Below the pieces are notes generated by a model that searched no databases, was not told where the DNA came from, and was given only the letters and a program-made list of their open reading frames with translations. Below, piece after piece: positions 8,287 through 17,752 of a DNA stretch of 64,000 nt. This stretch comes from Tepidifontimicrobium sp964437095. GTDB taxonomy: Bacteria; Sysuimicrobiota; Sysuimicrobiia; Sysuimicrobiales; Sysuimicrobiaceae. The stretch covers positions 58,173-122,172 of the forward strand of contig CAYTFH010000006.1 in assembly GCA_964437095.1 (NCBI GenBank). The letters run 5' to 3'. Every line of letters starts with the position of its first letter. Within the stretch, counting starts at the first letter, position 1. The position numbers and the translations under genes are program-made.

Positions 8287-10466
8287 AGGAGCCGCAACCG
8301 GTACAGGTGGAAGAGCTCATCGAGCGCTTCGAGGGCGCCACCCGGAAGCTTGGGGGGCCCGTGGGCTGGTTCGCCACCGCGCTGGCGGTGGCCAGCTCTT
8401 TGTACCACCTGTGGGCCGCGCAGGCTCCGTACATCCGCCAGATCCACCTCACCCGCCACCTCCTGCTGGTCCTGGTGCTGACCTTCCTCCTGTACCCGGG
8501 CTGGAAGGCGGCACACCGGCGCGTGCACCTCCTGGACGTGGTGTTCATCTTCGTGTCCGTCCTCGGGCTCGGGTGGGTGTTCTGGGACTTCGAGCAGTTC
8601 GTGTACCGCCAGGTGGTCCCCAACACCTACGACCTCGTGTTCGGGATCCTCACCATCCTGGCGGTGCTGGAGGCCACCCGCAGGACCACGGGGTGGCCTC
8701 TCGTGGTCCTGGCCGTGGCCTTCATCGCGTACGCCTTCACCGGCCACCTGCTCCCCGAGCCGTGGACCCACCGGGGTTACGACCTGGACCGCGTCATCGG
8801 GCACCTGTACGTGGGGCTGGAGGGGATCTTCGGGGTCCCCCTGGACGTGTCCGCCAGCTTCATCATCCTGTTCACCATCTACGGGTCGTTCCTCGAGCAG
8901 TCGGGGGCGGGCAAGTACTTCGTGGACCTCGCCTTCGCCCTGGTGGGCCGCCGCCGGACCGGGGCGGGCCAGGCGGTGACGGTGGCTTCCTTCCTCCTGG
9001 GTGGGCCGTCGGGGAGCGGCGTGGCCACCACGGTGACCGTGGGCGCCATCACCTACCCCCTCCTGCGCCGGTCCGGCTACGACCCGGAGTCCGCGGGCGG
9101 ACTGCTCTCCGCGGGCGGGATCGGGGCGGTGATCTCCCCGCCCATCCTCGGCGCCGCAGCCTTCATCATCGCGGAGATCCTGAAGATCTCCTACCTGGAG
9201 GTGCTCGTGCTGGCCGTGGTCCCCACGGTGCTGTACTACTTCTCCATCTTCCTCATGATCGAACTGGACGCCCGCCGGTTCCGCCTGCGGCAGGTGGAGA
9301 TCCGGGCGGAGAACCCCTGGCGGCTGGCGGGACGCTACTGGTACCTGCTGGCGTCCCTGGTCATGATCCCCCTGTTCATGGTGCGGGGGTTCACCGCCAT
9401 CTCCGCGGTGTTCTGGTCCACCGTGGTAGCCGCCCTGTCGAGCTTCCTCCGGCCCGAAACGGCCCTGGTGCTCGTGAGGCGCAGCACGAACTCTGCCCCC
9501 GCCCCGAGGCCGGCGTACGCGGTCCTCGGCGCCCTGCTGGCCCTGCCCCTGGCCCCCGCCCTGCGGGACCTCCTGGCAGTTCCGCTCTCTACCGCGGCGG
9601 GGACCTCCGTGCTGGTGGGAGCCTTTCTGGGTTGGCGGGCCCGGGACGCGTGGGCCGAGGAGTACGGGGGAGAGCCCTTGCGGCCCACAGAGCCCCGCTA
9701 CGTGCGGGTGGGGCCTTGGGAGGCCAGTGCCACCCCTCTCGTTGCGGCCTTGGCCAACGGCACCAAGCAGGTCCTCACGGTGGCGGTCACGTGCGCGGTG
9801 GCGGGCATCGTGGTGGGCGTTATCACCCTGACGGGGCTGGGCCTCAAGCTCTCCGGGATCATCGTGGACCTGGCGGGCCGCAACCTGCTGCTCACCCTCG
9901 TGTACTCCGGGGTGGCCCTGTGGATCCTGGGCCTGGCCCTGCCCATCACCGCCACGTACATCATCGCGGCCGCGGTCATCGCTCCGGCTCTCGTCCAGCT
10001 GGGCGTCCACGAGCTGGCCGCGCACATGTTCATCTTCTACTACGCCATCCTGTCGGAGGTGTCCCCGCCCGTGGGCCTCAGCCCCCTGGCGGCGTCGGCC
10101 CTGACGGGCGGCAACGCCTTCCGCACCATGATGATGGCGTGGAAGTACACCCTCCCCGCCTTCGTGGTGCCCTTCATGTTCACGGTGCACCCCGACGGCA
10201 TGGGCTTGCTCCTGCATGCCCCGCTGGAGGTGGTGGCCAAGACCTTCGTCACCGCCGCGGTGGGTCTCACCGCCCTGGCCGCGGGGATCAACGGATGGCT
10301 GGTGCGGGAGGCCACGTGGCCCGAGCGGGCGGTGCTGGTGGCCGCAGGCCTCCTGCTGGTCTACCCCTCCGTGGCCCTGGACCTCCTGGCCGCGGGTGCC
10401 CTGGCCGCGGTGTTCGTCTTCCAGTGGCTCACGCGCCCCGAGGCCGCCGCCGCAAAGGGTTCGTAG
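8283..10466 (+). CDS. TRAP transporter fused permease (4TM/12TM)
   Basis: A 727-residue integral membrane protein joining the small DctQ-like and large DctM-like TRAP subunits in one chain, the usual form in TAXI systems. DctM-type signatures include GSGVATTVTVGAITYPLL (residues ~242-259) and AGGIGAVISPPILGAAAFII (~273-292). A variable loop near residues 400-450 separates the two transmembrane bundles of DctM. It uses a sodium or proton gradient to import the solute held by the TAXI receptor. The GTG at 8283 overlaps the DUF1850 stop and is preceded by AGGAGGTG. Confidence 0.9.
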   Translation: MKEPQPVQVEELIERFEGATRKLGGPVGWFATALAVASSLYHLWAAQAPYIRQIHLTRHLLLVLVLTFLLYPGWKAAHRRVHLLDVVFIFVSVLGLGWVFWDFEQFVYRQVVPNTYDLVFGILTILAVLEATRRTTGWPLVVLAVAFIAYAFTGHLLPEPWTHRGYDLDRVIGHLYVGLEGIFGVPLDVSASFIILFTIYGSFLEQSGAGKYFVDLAFALVGRRRTGAGQAVTVASFLLGGPSGSGVATTVTVGAITYPLLRRSGYDPESAGGLLSAGGIGAVISPPILGAAAFIIAEILKISYLEVLVLAVVPTVLYYFSIFLMIELDARRFRLRQVEIRAENPWRLAGRYWYLLASLVMIPLFMVRGFTAISAVFWSTVVAALSSFLRPETALVLVRRSTNSAPAPRPAYAVLGALLALPLAPALRDLLAVPLSTAAGTSVLVGAFLGWRARDAWAEEYGGEPLRPTEPRYVRVGPWEASATPLVAALANGTKQVLTVAVTCAVAGIVVGVITLTGLGLKLSGIIVDLAGRNLLLTLVYSGVALWILGLALPITATYIIAAAVIAPALVQLGVHELAAHMFIFYYAILSEVSPPVGLSPLAASALTGGNAFRTMMMAWKYTLPAFVVPFMFTVHPDGMGLLLHAPLEVVAKTFVTAAVGLTALAAGINGWLVREATWPERAVLVAAGLLLVYPSVALDLLAAGALAAVFVFQWLTRPEAAAAKGS

Positions 10467-10493
10467 GGAGGTCTAGCCCGGTCCACGTTCGGG

Positions 10494-10499
10494 TATAAG
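10494..10499 (+). promoter_or_regulatory. -10 element of DUF1844 gene
   Basis: TATAAG at 10494-10499 lies nine bases before the GTG start at 10509, consistent with a leaderless or near-leaderless message. The -35 region (GTCTAG at 10471-10476) is poor. Confidence 0.4.
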
Positions 10500-10508
10500 C
10501 TAAAGAGC

Positions 10509-10802
10509 GTGGAAGCCGAAGAGTTCAGCCCCGTGGCTGCCCTGGAGTCCGCCTCCGCGGTGGACGTCCTGACCTGGTGCGTCATGTTGCTGGCGCACCA
10601 GGCCCGGGTGTACCTGGGGCTCATCCCCGGAAAAGGCCAGGTGGACCTGGAGCAGGCGCGCTTGGCCATCGACGCGGCGGGGGCTCTCACCGACCTCCTC
10701 CAGAACCACCTGCACGGCGACCGCCTCAGCGAGCTGTTGATGCACGTGGCGGACGTGCGGCTGAACTACCTGGAGGCGAGCCGGCGCAGCCAGGGAAGCT
10801 AG
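10509..10802 (+). CDS. DUF1844 domain protein
   Basis: A 97-residue protein matching DUF1844 along its length. The hallmark blocks are VDVLTWCVMLLAHQARVYLG (residues ~19-38) and VDLEQARLAIDAAG (~46-59). The family is widespread in bacteria, often near translation-associated genes, and has no established function. It is helical and probably cytosolic. No ribosome-binding site precedes the GTG, in line with the -10 element nine bases upstream. Confidence 0.75.
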   Translation: MEAEEFSPVAALESASAVDVLTWCVMLLAHQARVYLGLIPGKGQVDLEQARLAIDAAGALTDLLQNHLHGDRLSELLMHVADVRLNYLEASRRSQGS

Positions 10803-10817
10803 ACCCGCCTCCCAGGA

Positions 10818-10842
10818 ACCCCCGGGTCGAGGAACCGGGGGT
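10818..10842 (+). terminator. Possible hairpin terminator after DUF1844 gene
   Basis: ACCCCCGG at 10818-10825 pairs with CCGGGGGT at 10835-10842 around a nine-base loop, 16 bases after the stop codon. There is no T-run (GGTCTGG follows), so its terminating ability is uncertain. Confidence 0.35.
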
Positions 10843-10978
10843 GGTCTGGAGCACCCCGGCCCGGCCCCGTCACGGTCCAGCCCGCGCACGCCAGGCGAGA
10901 ATCGCGCCGGTGGCGTTCCCCGTCGTCTAGCATGAGAGGGGCGGCAATCCGTCCCCACATCGGTGCAGGAGGTTTCCC

Positions 10979-11794
10979 ATGGCCGTGCGAGACTGGAGCT
11001 CCGCGTACCGGGCCCTGCGGGTGGGCGAGGTGGAACACGGTATTGCGGAGGTCGTCCTCTCCAACCCCGACACCCTCAACTCCGTCACCGCCCAGGCCCA
11101 CGCGGAGCTCGCCCGGGTGTGGCGGGACCTGGACGCGGACGAGGACGTCCGGGTGGCCGTGGTCCGCGGGGAAGGCGGCGCCTTCTCCTCCGGCGGGGAT
11201 TTGGACCTCATCGAGCAGATCATGCGGGACGAGACCGTCCGCCTCCGGGTGTGGAAGGAGGCGCGGGATCTGGTCTACAACCTTCTGGACTGCGGCAAGC
11301 CCGTGGTGTCCTGCGTGGAGGGGGTGGCCGTGGGGGCAGGGCTCGCCGTAGCCCTCCTGGCCGACGTGTCCTTGGTGGGCCGCTCGGCACGCCTGCTGGA
11401 CGGGCACGTCCGCCTGGGAGTGCCCGCGGGCGACCACGCGGTACTGGTGTGGCCGCTCCTGGTGGGCATGGCCAAGGCCAAGTACCACCTGCTCCTCAAC
11501 GAACCCCTGACCGGGGAAGAAGCCGAACGTGTGGGCCTGGTGTCCCGCTGCGTGCCCGACGACCAGGTGTACCCCACCGCCCTGGACGTGGCGCGCCGCC
11601 TGGCCGCCTCTAGCCCCCAGGCCATCCGATGGACCAAGTACGCCCTCAACAACTGGCTGCGGGCCTTCGGGCCGGCGTTCGACACCTCCACCGCCCTGGA
11701 GTTCCTGGCCTTCCTCACCCGGGACGCGCAGGAGGGGCTCGCGAGCCTCCGGGAGAAGCGGCCGCCCAACTTCTCCCCCAGGTGCCCTCTGTGA
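10979..11794 (+). CDS. Enoyl-CoA hydratase/isomerase family protein
   Basis: A 271-residue crotonase-fold protein. The oxyanion-hole region GGAFSSGGDLDLIE (residues ~64-77) and GVAVGAGLAVALLADVSLVG (~118-137) are typical. The usual catalytic glutamates of classical hydratases are not obvious in the second block, so the reaction may be another crotonase-type step such as isomerisation, hydrolysis or decarboxylation. It acts on CoA thioesters in the cytosol. ATG is preceded by AGGAGG with good spacing, and TAGCAT at 10928-10933 is a plausible -10. It appears to be a single-gene unit. Confidence 0.8.
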   Translation: MAVRDWSSAYRALRVGEVEHGIAEVVLSNPDTLNSVTAQAHAELARVWRDLDADEDVRVAVVRGEGGAFSSGGDLDLIEQIMRDETVRLRVWKEARDLVYNLLDCGKPVVSCVEGVAVGAGLAVALLADVSLVGRSARLLDGHVRLGVPAGDHAVLVWPLLVGMAKAKYHLLLNEPLTGEEAERVGLVSRCVPDDQVYPTALDVARRLAASSPQAIRWTKYALNNWLRAFGPAFDTSTALEFLAFLTRDAQEGLASLREKRPPNFSPRCPL

Positions 11795-11832
11795 CCTGCA
11801 GGGACCGGCTCCAGGCGGTAGCATAGGGGGAG

Positions 11833-13890
11833 ATGCCGAACCGTCTGGCGCAAGCGCAAAGCCCGTACCTCCGGGCGGCCGCGCACCAGCCCGTGGCCTG
11901 GTACCCCTGGTGCGAGGAGGCCTTCGAGCGGGCCCGGCAGGAGGACAAGCCCATCCTCCTGGACATCGGTGCCGCCTGGTGTCACTGGTGTCACGTGATG
12001 GACCACGAGTCCTACGACGACCCCGAGATCGCGTTCTTCATCAACGAACACTTCGTCCCCGTGAAGGTGGACCGGGACGAGCGGCCCGACGTGGACGTGC
12101 GCTACCAGAACGCTGTGGCTGCGCTCACCGGGCAAGGCGGCTGGCCCCTCACCGCCTTCCTCACCCCGGAGGGGCACGTGTTCTACGGGGGAACCTACTT
12201 CCCCCGGGAGGACCGGTACGGCCGGCCGGGCTTCCTGCGGGTGCTGCGCAGCGTGGCGGACACCTACCGGCGGGAGCGGGACCGCACCCGGGAGGTCGCC
12301 ACCCGCCTGGCGGAGGAGCTGCGCCGGGCGCAGACCGCCACGGGTCCCCGCGAGCTCCGCGCGGACCTGGTGGAGGAGGCGCTGGACAGCATCGCCCGCG
12401 CCTTCGACGTCCGCCACGGCGGGTTCGGCACCGCGCCCAAGTTCCCCCACCCCTCCGCCCTGGACCTGGTCCTGTACCACTTCTGGTTCCGCAGGGAGGA
12501 CTGGCTGGAGGTGGTGGCCCGCCGCACCCTGGATGCCATGGCCCGGGGTGGCGTCTACGACCAGCTGGGTGGGGGCTTCCACCGGTACAGCACGGACGCC
12601 CGCTGGTGCGTGCCCCACTTCGAGAAGATGCTGTACGACAACGCCGCCCTCCTGGCCACGTACAGCCGCGCTTACTTACTCTGGCGGGACCCCTTGTACC
12701 GGGAGGTGGTGGAGGGCACCGCGGGCTTCCTCCTGGACGTCCTGGCCGACCCCCACGGCGGGTTCGGAGCCAGCCAGGACGCGGACACGGGCCCCGGGGA
12801 CGACGGCGACTACTTCACCTGGACCGTGGACGAAGCGGCTGCGGTTTTGGACCCCGAGGAGCTGCAGGTGGTGCGGTGGCGTTTCGACCTCTACGAACAG
12901 GGGGAGATGCACCACGACCCCCGCCGCAACGTCCTGTGGGTGGCGGCTTCGCCCGAGGACATCGCCCTGCGGTTGGGCTGGCCCGTGGATCGGGTCCAAA
13001 CCCTGTTGCACTCCGCGGTGCGCAAGATGCGGGACGCCCGTGCAAGGCGCCGCGCCCCCGCGGTGGACCGCACCCTGTACGCCAGCTGGAACGGCATGGC
13101 CGCCTCCGCCCTGCTGGTGGCTCACCAGGCCACGGGCCACGACCGGTACGCGCAGGCGGCCCTGAAAGCCCTGGACCGGTTCGTCCGCGAGGGCTTCCGG
13201 GAGGCCGAAGGGTTCCCCCACGCCCTGCACGACCCCACGGGGCCGCGGACCCTGGACGACCAGGTGCACATGGGCCACGCTCTCCTGACGGCGTACGGAC
13301 TTTCAGGAGACCGAAGTTGTCTGGCCGTGGCCACGAGCCTGGCGGAGCTGCTGGACCGGGAGTACCGGGACCCCGTGGAGGGCGGGTTCTTCGACGTTCC
13401 GGCCTCCCGCGCCCGCGGCCCGGCTTTGGAGCTGCCGTACAAGCCCGTCCAGGACGCACCCACGCCCTCGGGCAACGGGGTCGCGGCCCTCTTCCTGCAG
13501 GACCTGGCCACGGTCACCGGCGAGGTCCGGTGGGCCCACCGCGCCGAAGAGGCCCTCCGCACCTTCGCCCAGCCCGCCCGGGCGCACGGGTACTTCGCGG
13601 CCACCTACTTCCTGGCCTTGAGCCGGGCGTTGCGGCCGCCTGCCCACGTGGTGGTCTCCGGCCCCCGGGCCGACCCGCAGACCCAGGCCCTCCACCGAGC
13701 CGCGTGGTCCTGCGCCAGGCCGGACAAGGTAGTGTCGTGGGCGGAGCCCGGACAGCCGCTGCCCGAGCCCGCCCGGGCCATGGCGGACCGCGCGGGGCAG
13801 CAGCCCACGGCCTTCGTGTGCGTGGGGACTTCCTGCGCACCGCCTCAAGCCGACCCCGAAGGGCTCCTGCGGCTGCTGGACGGTCCCTGA
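11833..13890 (+). CDS. YyaL/DUF255 thioredoxin-domain protein
   Basis: A 685-residue protein of the YyaL (SSP411/SPATA20) family. It has an N-terminal DUF255 thioredoxin-like domain (residues ~1-165) with the family's opening block LAQAQSPYLRAAAHQPVAWY and the redox motif CHWCH near residue 55. The rest is an (alpha/alpha)6 barrel related to GlcNAc 2-epimerase/glycosidase folds (HFEKMLYDNA, WNGMAASALL). The biochemical role is not established. The ATG is preceded by AGGGGGAG, which overlaps the end of a possible -10 (TAGCAT, 11819-11824). Confidence 0.9.
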   Translation: MPNRLAQAQSPYLRAAAHQPVAWYPWCEEAFERARQEDKPILLDIGAAWCHWCHVMDHESYDDPEIAFFINEHFVPVKVDRDERPDVDVRYQNAVAALTGQGGWPLTAFLTPEGHVFYGGTYFPREDRYGRPGFLRVLRSVADTYRRERDRTREVATRLAEELRRAQTATGPRELRADLVEEALDSIARAFDVRHGGFGTAPKFPHPSALDLVLYHFWFRREDWLEVVARRTLDAMARGGVYDQLGGGFHRYSTDARWCVPHFEKMLYDNAALLATYSRAYLLWRDPLYREVVEGTAGFLLDVLADPHGGFGASQDADTGPGDDGDYFTWTVDEAAAVLDPEELQVVRWRFDLYEQGEMHHDPRRNVLWVAASPEDIALRLGWPVDRVQTLLHSAVRKMRDARARRRAPAVDRTLYASWNGMAASALLVAHQATGHDRYAQAALKALDRFVREGFREAEGFPHALHDPTGPRTLDDQVHMGHALLTAYGLSGDRSCLAVATSLAELLDREYRDPVEGGFFDVPASRARGPALELPYKPVQDAPTPSGNGVAALFLQDLATVTGEVRWAHRAEEALRTFAQPARAHGYFAATYFLALSRALRPPAHVVVSGPRADPQTQALHRAAWSCARPDKVVSWAEPGQPLPEPARAMADRAGQQPTAFVCVGTSCAPPQADPEGLLRLLDGP

Positions 13891-13926
13891 GCGCACCGGA
13901 CCCCGGAGGGTGGTCGGGGACCGGCG

Positions 13927-14637
13927 ATGTACGTCCGGCTGAAGCACGCCCTCAGTGAGCTCACCCTGCGGGCCGCGTGGGCGCCCCGCGGCGCCGCGTT
14001 CGTGGCGTGGCTGGCGGCCTACGCCGGACTCGCCGCCTCCGGCGAGCCCCACGGGATGGACGCGGTGGCCTCCGAAGCGCTCCGCCTAGCCCGAACCCTG
14101 GGGTGGGTGCCGTCCCCCGACGATCTGACGGTGGCCGTGCGGGCCCGCGTGCTGCGGCGGCGGGCCGGACAGGTGGCCCTACCCCGGGCATACCGGCCCT
14201 ACTGGCCGTACTTCCGGACCCAGGCGCGACGCCTGTTTGCCGCCACGCGCTTCCTCCTGGACCCCCCGCCCGGTTCGGAGCCGGAAGGGTCCACGTACCG
14301 GGGCCTGGTGCTGTTCGACTTCGGGTTGTTCTTCGCGTGCCACGAGCACTTCGAGGGGATGTGGCGCGAGTCCAGCGAGCCCCACCGGGCCTTCTACCAG
14401 GGCCTGGTGCAGCTGGCGGCGGCCTTCTACCACCACGAGAAGGGCAACCGGCACGGGGCGGTGGCCCTCCTGCGCCGCGCCACCCAGCGCCTTGCCGAGT
14501 ACCGTCCCGTACACCAGGGGCTGGACGTAGACGCCCTGTTGGCCCAGCTGCGGCCGTGGGAGGGGCGCTTTGCCGCGGGGGAAGCGGGCCCCTATCCTGT
14601 TCTCGTCGCGGGCCGCAAGCCCGGCGCCGTCTTGTAG
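13927..14637 (+). CDS. DUF309 domain protein with unassigned N-terminal half
   Basis: A 236-residue protein. The C-terminal half (residues ~130-210) is DUF309, recognised by FDFGLFFACHEHFEGMWR and the following QGLVQLAAAFYHHEKGN. DUF309 proteins are small helical bundles of unknown function, usually 100-150 residues. The first ~100 residues here are an extra Ala/Arg-rich region that includes a proline- and tyrosine-rich stretch (RAYRPYWPYFR). It starts 36 bases after the YyaL-type gene and ends 29 bases before the peptidase gene, so it is probably in one operon with both. Confidence 0.75.
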   Translation: MYVRLKHALSELTLRAAWAPRGAAFVAWLAAYAGLAASGEPHGMDAVASEALRLARTLGWVPSPDDLTVAVRARVLRRRAGQVALPRAYRPYWPYFRTQARRLFAATRFLLDPPPGSEPEGSTYRGLVLFDFGLFFACHEHFEGMWRESSEPHRAFYQGLVQLAAAFYHHEKGNRHGAVALLRRATQRLAEYRPVHQGLDVDALLAQLRPWEGRFAAGEAGPYPVLVAGRKPGAVL

Positions 14638-14666
14638 TGGGTCCGGAGGCCCTCCAGGGGGACCGC

Positions 14667-16040
14667 ATGCGGGACGTGTTCGAGCACGTGGAGCGCCACG
14701 CCCAGGAGTACGTGGAGGAGCTGGCCCGCCTGGTGCGGCAGCCCAGCATCGCCGCCCAGGGCGTGGGGCTGGAGGAGTGCGCCCGGCTGGTGGCGGTGAT
14801 GTTGCGGGAAGCAGGAGCCCAGGTGCGCGTCCTGCGCCTTCCGGGAGCCGCGCCCCTGGTGTACGGCGAGTTCCCCGGCCGGTCCAGCAAGACCCTGCTG
14901 GTCTACGAGCACTACGACGTCCAGCCTCCCGAACCCCTGGAGGAGTGGGAGTCCGACCCCTTCGAGCCGGAAGTGCGGGAGGGCCGGATCTACGGGCGGG
15001 GCGTGGCGGACACCAAGGGGAACCTGGTAGCCCGGATCAGCGCGGTGCGCGCCCTCCGGCAGGTGCGGGGCCAGCTCCCGGTGACGGTGAAGTTCCTCGT
15101 GGAGGGCGAGGAGGAGATCGGCAGCCCCAACCTCCACCGGTACGCGGAGGCCTACCCCGACCTGTTCCGCGCGGACGGCTGCCTGTGGGAGTCCGGAGGC
15201 AAGGACCACCAGGACGTCCCCAACCTGTACCTGGGCGTCAAGGGGATCTGCTACGTGGAGCTGGTGGCGAAAGGCGCCAACCGGGACCTGCACTCGTCCA
15301 TGGCCACCGTCGTCCCCAACCCCGCGTGGCGGCTGGTGTGGGCCCTCCACACCCTCAAGGACGCCTCCGAGAGGGTCCTCATCGAGGGGTTCTACGACGA
15401 CGTGGAGGAGCCGAGCCCCCAGGAGGTGGAGTGGCTGCGCCGGATCGCCGCCACCCGGGACGACGCGGCCCTGCTGCGGGACCTGGGGCTGGACCGCTTC
15501 CTGCTCGGCCTCTCCGGCGTGGAGCTGCTCAAGCGCCACCTGTACCAGCCCACGTGCACCATCTGCGGGCTGGTGGCGGGCTACGGGGGGGAGGGGTCCA
15601 AGACGGTGCTGCCCAAGGTGGCCCGGGCCAAGCTGGACTTCCGCCTGGTCCCCCGGCAGCGGGCGCAGGACGTGCTCGCTAAGCTCCGGGCCCACCTGGC
15701 CAGGCACGGGTTCGGGGACCTGGAGGTGGTCCCCATGGGGCTGGAAGACCCCGCCCGCACGCCCCCCGACGCGGAGATCGTCCGGGTGGTGGCCGAAGCC
15801 GCCCGGGAGGTGTACGGCAAAGAGCCTGTGATCTACCCCATGATGGCGGCCACGGGCCCCATGGACGTGGTGTGTGCACGGTTCGGGACCCCCGCGGTGG
15901 GCACGGGGGTGGGCTACCCCGGGACCAACGTGCACGCGCCCAACGAGAACATCCGCCTGCGGGACTACGTCGACGGCATCAAACACATCGCCCTGGTGCT
16001 GGATCGCTTCGCACCCGCCGCGTTCGGAGGTGAGGCCTGA
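14667..16040 (+). CDS. M20 family dipeptidase
   Basis: A 457-residue zinc peptidase of the M20 (ArgE/DapE/CNDP-like) family. The metal-binding motifs are YEHYDVQPPEP (residues ~81-91), GRGVADTKGN (~111-120) and the VEGEEEIGSPN block (~148-158), with a dimerisation domain in the middle. Members split dipeptides or other N-acyl amino acids in the cytosol; the closest group is the CNDP-type dipeptidases. ATG is preceded by CAGGGGGA. The stop overlaps the next start (TGATG), so the downstream hydrolase is translationally coupled. Confidence 0.85.
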   Translation: MRDVFEHVERHAQEYVEELARLVRQPSIAAQGVGLEECARLVAVMLREAGAQVRVLRLPGAAPLVYGEFPGRSSKTLLVYEHYDVQPPEPLEEWESDPFEPEVREGRIYGRGVADTKGNLVARISAVRALRQVRGQLPVTVKFLVEGEEEIGSPNLHRYAEAYPDLFRADGCLWESGGKDHQDVPNLYLGVKGICYVELVAKGANRDLHSSMATVVPNPAWRLVWALHTLKDASERVLIEGFYDDVEEPSPQEVEWLRRIAATRDDAALLRDLGLDRFLLGLSGVELLKRHLYQPTCTICGLVAGYGGEGSKTVLPKVARAKLDFRLVPRQRAQDVLAKLRAHLARHGFGDLEVVPMGLEDPARTPPDAEIVRVVAEAAREVYGKEPVIYPMMAATGPMDVVCARFGTPAVGTGVGYPGTNVHAPNENIRLRDYVDGIKHIALVLDRFAPAAFGGEA

Positions 16041-16990
16041 TGTCCCGGAAAACAGCGTCCGCGAACGACAGGACCGGTGCGTCCGGGGTACGGCTCGAGT
16101 TGGTGAGCATCCCCACACCCACGGAGCCCTTGGACGGCCTTCTGTACTGGCCGGCTGGGCCCGTGCGGGGCGGAGTACTGTACTTCCACGGCAACCAGAT
16201 GAACTTCTACTCGGGCCCGGCCCGGTTCTTGCCCCCGGCTCTGGCCGAAGCCGGCTTCGCGGTGCTGGCGTTCAACCGCCGGGGACACGACACGCTCAGT
16301 ACCCGCCACAGCCGGGACCCCGTTGGGGGAGCGTTCCAGACCGTGGCCGAGGGCCTGGAGGACAACGAACTCGCGGGCAGGTACTTCGCCGAGCGTGGCT
16401 TCCCCGCCCCCGCGGTGGTCGGCCACAGCAACGGCGGGTTGCTGGGCGCGTGCTACGCGGCCGCGCACCCCGAGGTGCGGGCCCTCGTGCTGCTCTCGGC
16501 CCACGCGGGCGGCAAGGGGTTCGCGATGAGGCTCTCCCGGTTGGGTCTGTGGGCCGCGGACCGTTTGGAGGAGATCACCCGCCGGGCCGAGGAGCTGGTG
16601 GCCCAGGGCCGCGAGCGCGAGCTGCTGCTGCTTCCGGGCTGGTGGTACGTCACCAGCGCCCGGACCTTCCTGGACTACTCCCGCAACTGTCCGGACCTGC
16701 TGGAGCAAGCCCCCCGCATTCGCTGCCCGGTCCTGTTCGTGCGCGGCGAAGCCGAACCGGAAGACGTCTACCCCGCCCACGCCTTCGTGGACCGGTGCGC
16801 GGGCCCGGCAAAGGCCGTCGTCCTCCCGCAGTGCGACCACTTCTACGTGGGAGCAGAACGCCGGGTGACCGCCCTGGTCCCCGACTGGCTCCTCCGCCGG
16901 GTACCGGGTACGCCCGCAAGCCCCTCCCCTCCACCGCGCCCGAAGGAGGCCCGGCCCGCGAAACAGGCCCGGGGGACCGCTCGCGCATGA
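16040..16990 (+). CDS. Alpha/beta hydrolase
   Basis: A 316-residue serine hydrolase fold. The oxyanion block LYFHGNQMNF (residues ~48-57) and the nucleophile elbow GHSNGG (~134-139, serine in the middle) are clear, a late aspartate lies in the VRGEAEPEDVYP block and the catalytic histidine is probably in QCDHFY. The C-terminal ~30 residues are a low-complexity Pro/Arg/Lys-rich tail. It is coupled to the M20 peptidase upstream and overlaps the methyltransferase downstream by four bases. The substrate is unknown. Confidence 0.8.
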   Translation: MSRKTASANDRTGASGVRLELVSIPTPTEPLDGLLYWPAGPVRGGVLYFHGNQMNFYSGPARFLPPALAEAGFAVLAFNRRGHDTLSTRHSRDPVGGAFQTVAEGLEDNELAGRYFAERGFPAPAVVGHSNGGLLGACYAAAHPEVRALVLLSAHAGGKGFAMRLSRLGLWAADRLEEITRRAEELVAQGRERELLLLPGWWYVTSARTFLDYSRNCPDLLEQAPRIRCPVLFVRGEAEPEDVYPAHAFVDRCAGPAKAVVLPQCDHFYVGAERRVTALVPDWLLRRVPGTPASPSPPPRPKEARPAKQARGTARA

Positions 16991-17661
16991 CGGACTACGA
17001 CCCGTTCTGGGAACGCCCGGAGGTGGTGGAGCGCTTCGCCTCCCGCCCCCCGGACGACCGCATGGTGTCCCTGCTGTTGCAGGCCCCCCGCACCACCCGG
17101 GTGTTGGACTTGGGCTGCGCCGCGGGCCGGAACACGGAGTGGCTGGCCCAAAAGGGGTTCGAGGTGTACGCCTGCGACGCCTCTCAGGCCATGGTGGACT
17201 ACACCCGGGCCCGCCTCGTCCCCTACCTTGGAGACGCTGAAGCGCGCCGGCGCGTGGTCCGGTGCCGCATGGACGACCTCTCGTGCTTCCCCTCCTACTC
17301 CTTCGACCTGGTGGTGGCCCTGGGGATCTACCAGCAGGCGCAAAGCGTGGAGGAGTGGCACCGGGCGGTGGCCGAGACGGCCCGCGTCCTGAAGTCCGGG
17401 GGCCGGCTGCTGGTTCAGCACTTCGCCGTGGGGAGCCGTCCGTGGCCGGACCCGCCCCGGGAGGTGGAGCCTTTCGTGTTCGAGGCGACCCCACCCGACG
17501 GCCCCCCGCGGCGCTTCGTGCTGCTGGACCAGGCAACCCTGGACAGTTGGATGGCGCGGCACGGCTTGCTTCCGGAGGCACCCACGCGGACCACCACCCG
17601 GGCTACGGAGGAAGGCGGGTTCTGGCACAACTTGCACGGCCTGTACCGCAAGCCCGGCTGA
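16987..17661 (+). CDS. Class I SAM-dependent methyltransferase
   Basis: A 224-residue cytosolic methyltransferase. Motif I (VLDLGCAAGRNTEWLA, residues ~38-53) forms the S-adenosylmethionine pocket, followed by the acidic motif II end (VYACDAS) and RVLKSGGRLLVQHF, the usual post-motif strand. The target (small molecule, protein or lipid) is not predictable. ATG overlaps the previous stop as ATGA. It is the last gene of the operon before the eroded region that follows. Confidence 0.8.
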   Translation: MTDYDPFWERPEVVERFASRPPDDRMVSLLLQAPRTTRVLDLGCAAGRNTEWLAQKGFEVYACDASQAMVDYTRARLVPYLGDAEARRRVVRCRMDDLSCFPSYSFDLVVALGIYQQAQSVEEWHRAVAETARVLKSGGRLLVQHFAVGSRPWPDPPREVEPFVFEATPPDGPPRRFVLLDQATLDSWMARHGLLPEAPTRTTTRATEEGGFWHNLHGLYRKPG

Positions 17662-17711
17662 GGATCGGACTGGTCAGGTCGCCGCAGGGCCACGGATCAC
17701 GGGGTGCAGCG

Positions 17712-17736
17712 GGACGGGTGGCCGAGCGGTCCAGGG
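17712..17736 (+). pseudogene. Fragment of tRNA-Ser 5' end
   Basis: Bases 17716-17733 are identical to 18102-18119 inside the intact tRNA-Ser, and 17712-17733 match the first 22 bases of that tRNA with one mismatch. Downstream of about 17736 the copy loses all tRNA character: there is no anticodon arm and no matching acceptor strand. It is a 5'-half remnant in the same orientation, 386 bases before the real gene. Confidence 0.6.
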
Positions 17737-17752
17737 TGCCGACCGGACAGTC

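Noticed and set aside
8067..10217. Very long open frame (~716 codons) on the minus strand opposite the TRAP permease
   Set aside because: Its product is a low-complexity His/Gly/Gln/Arg-rich chain with no domain, an expected shadow of a GC-rich gene whose third codon positions are G/C. The plus-strand permease has full family signatures.
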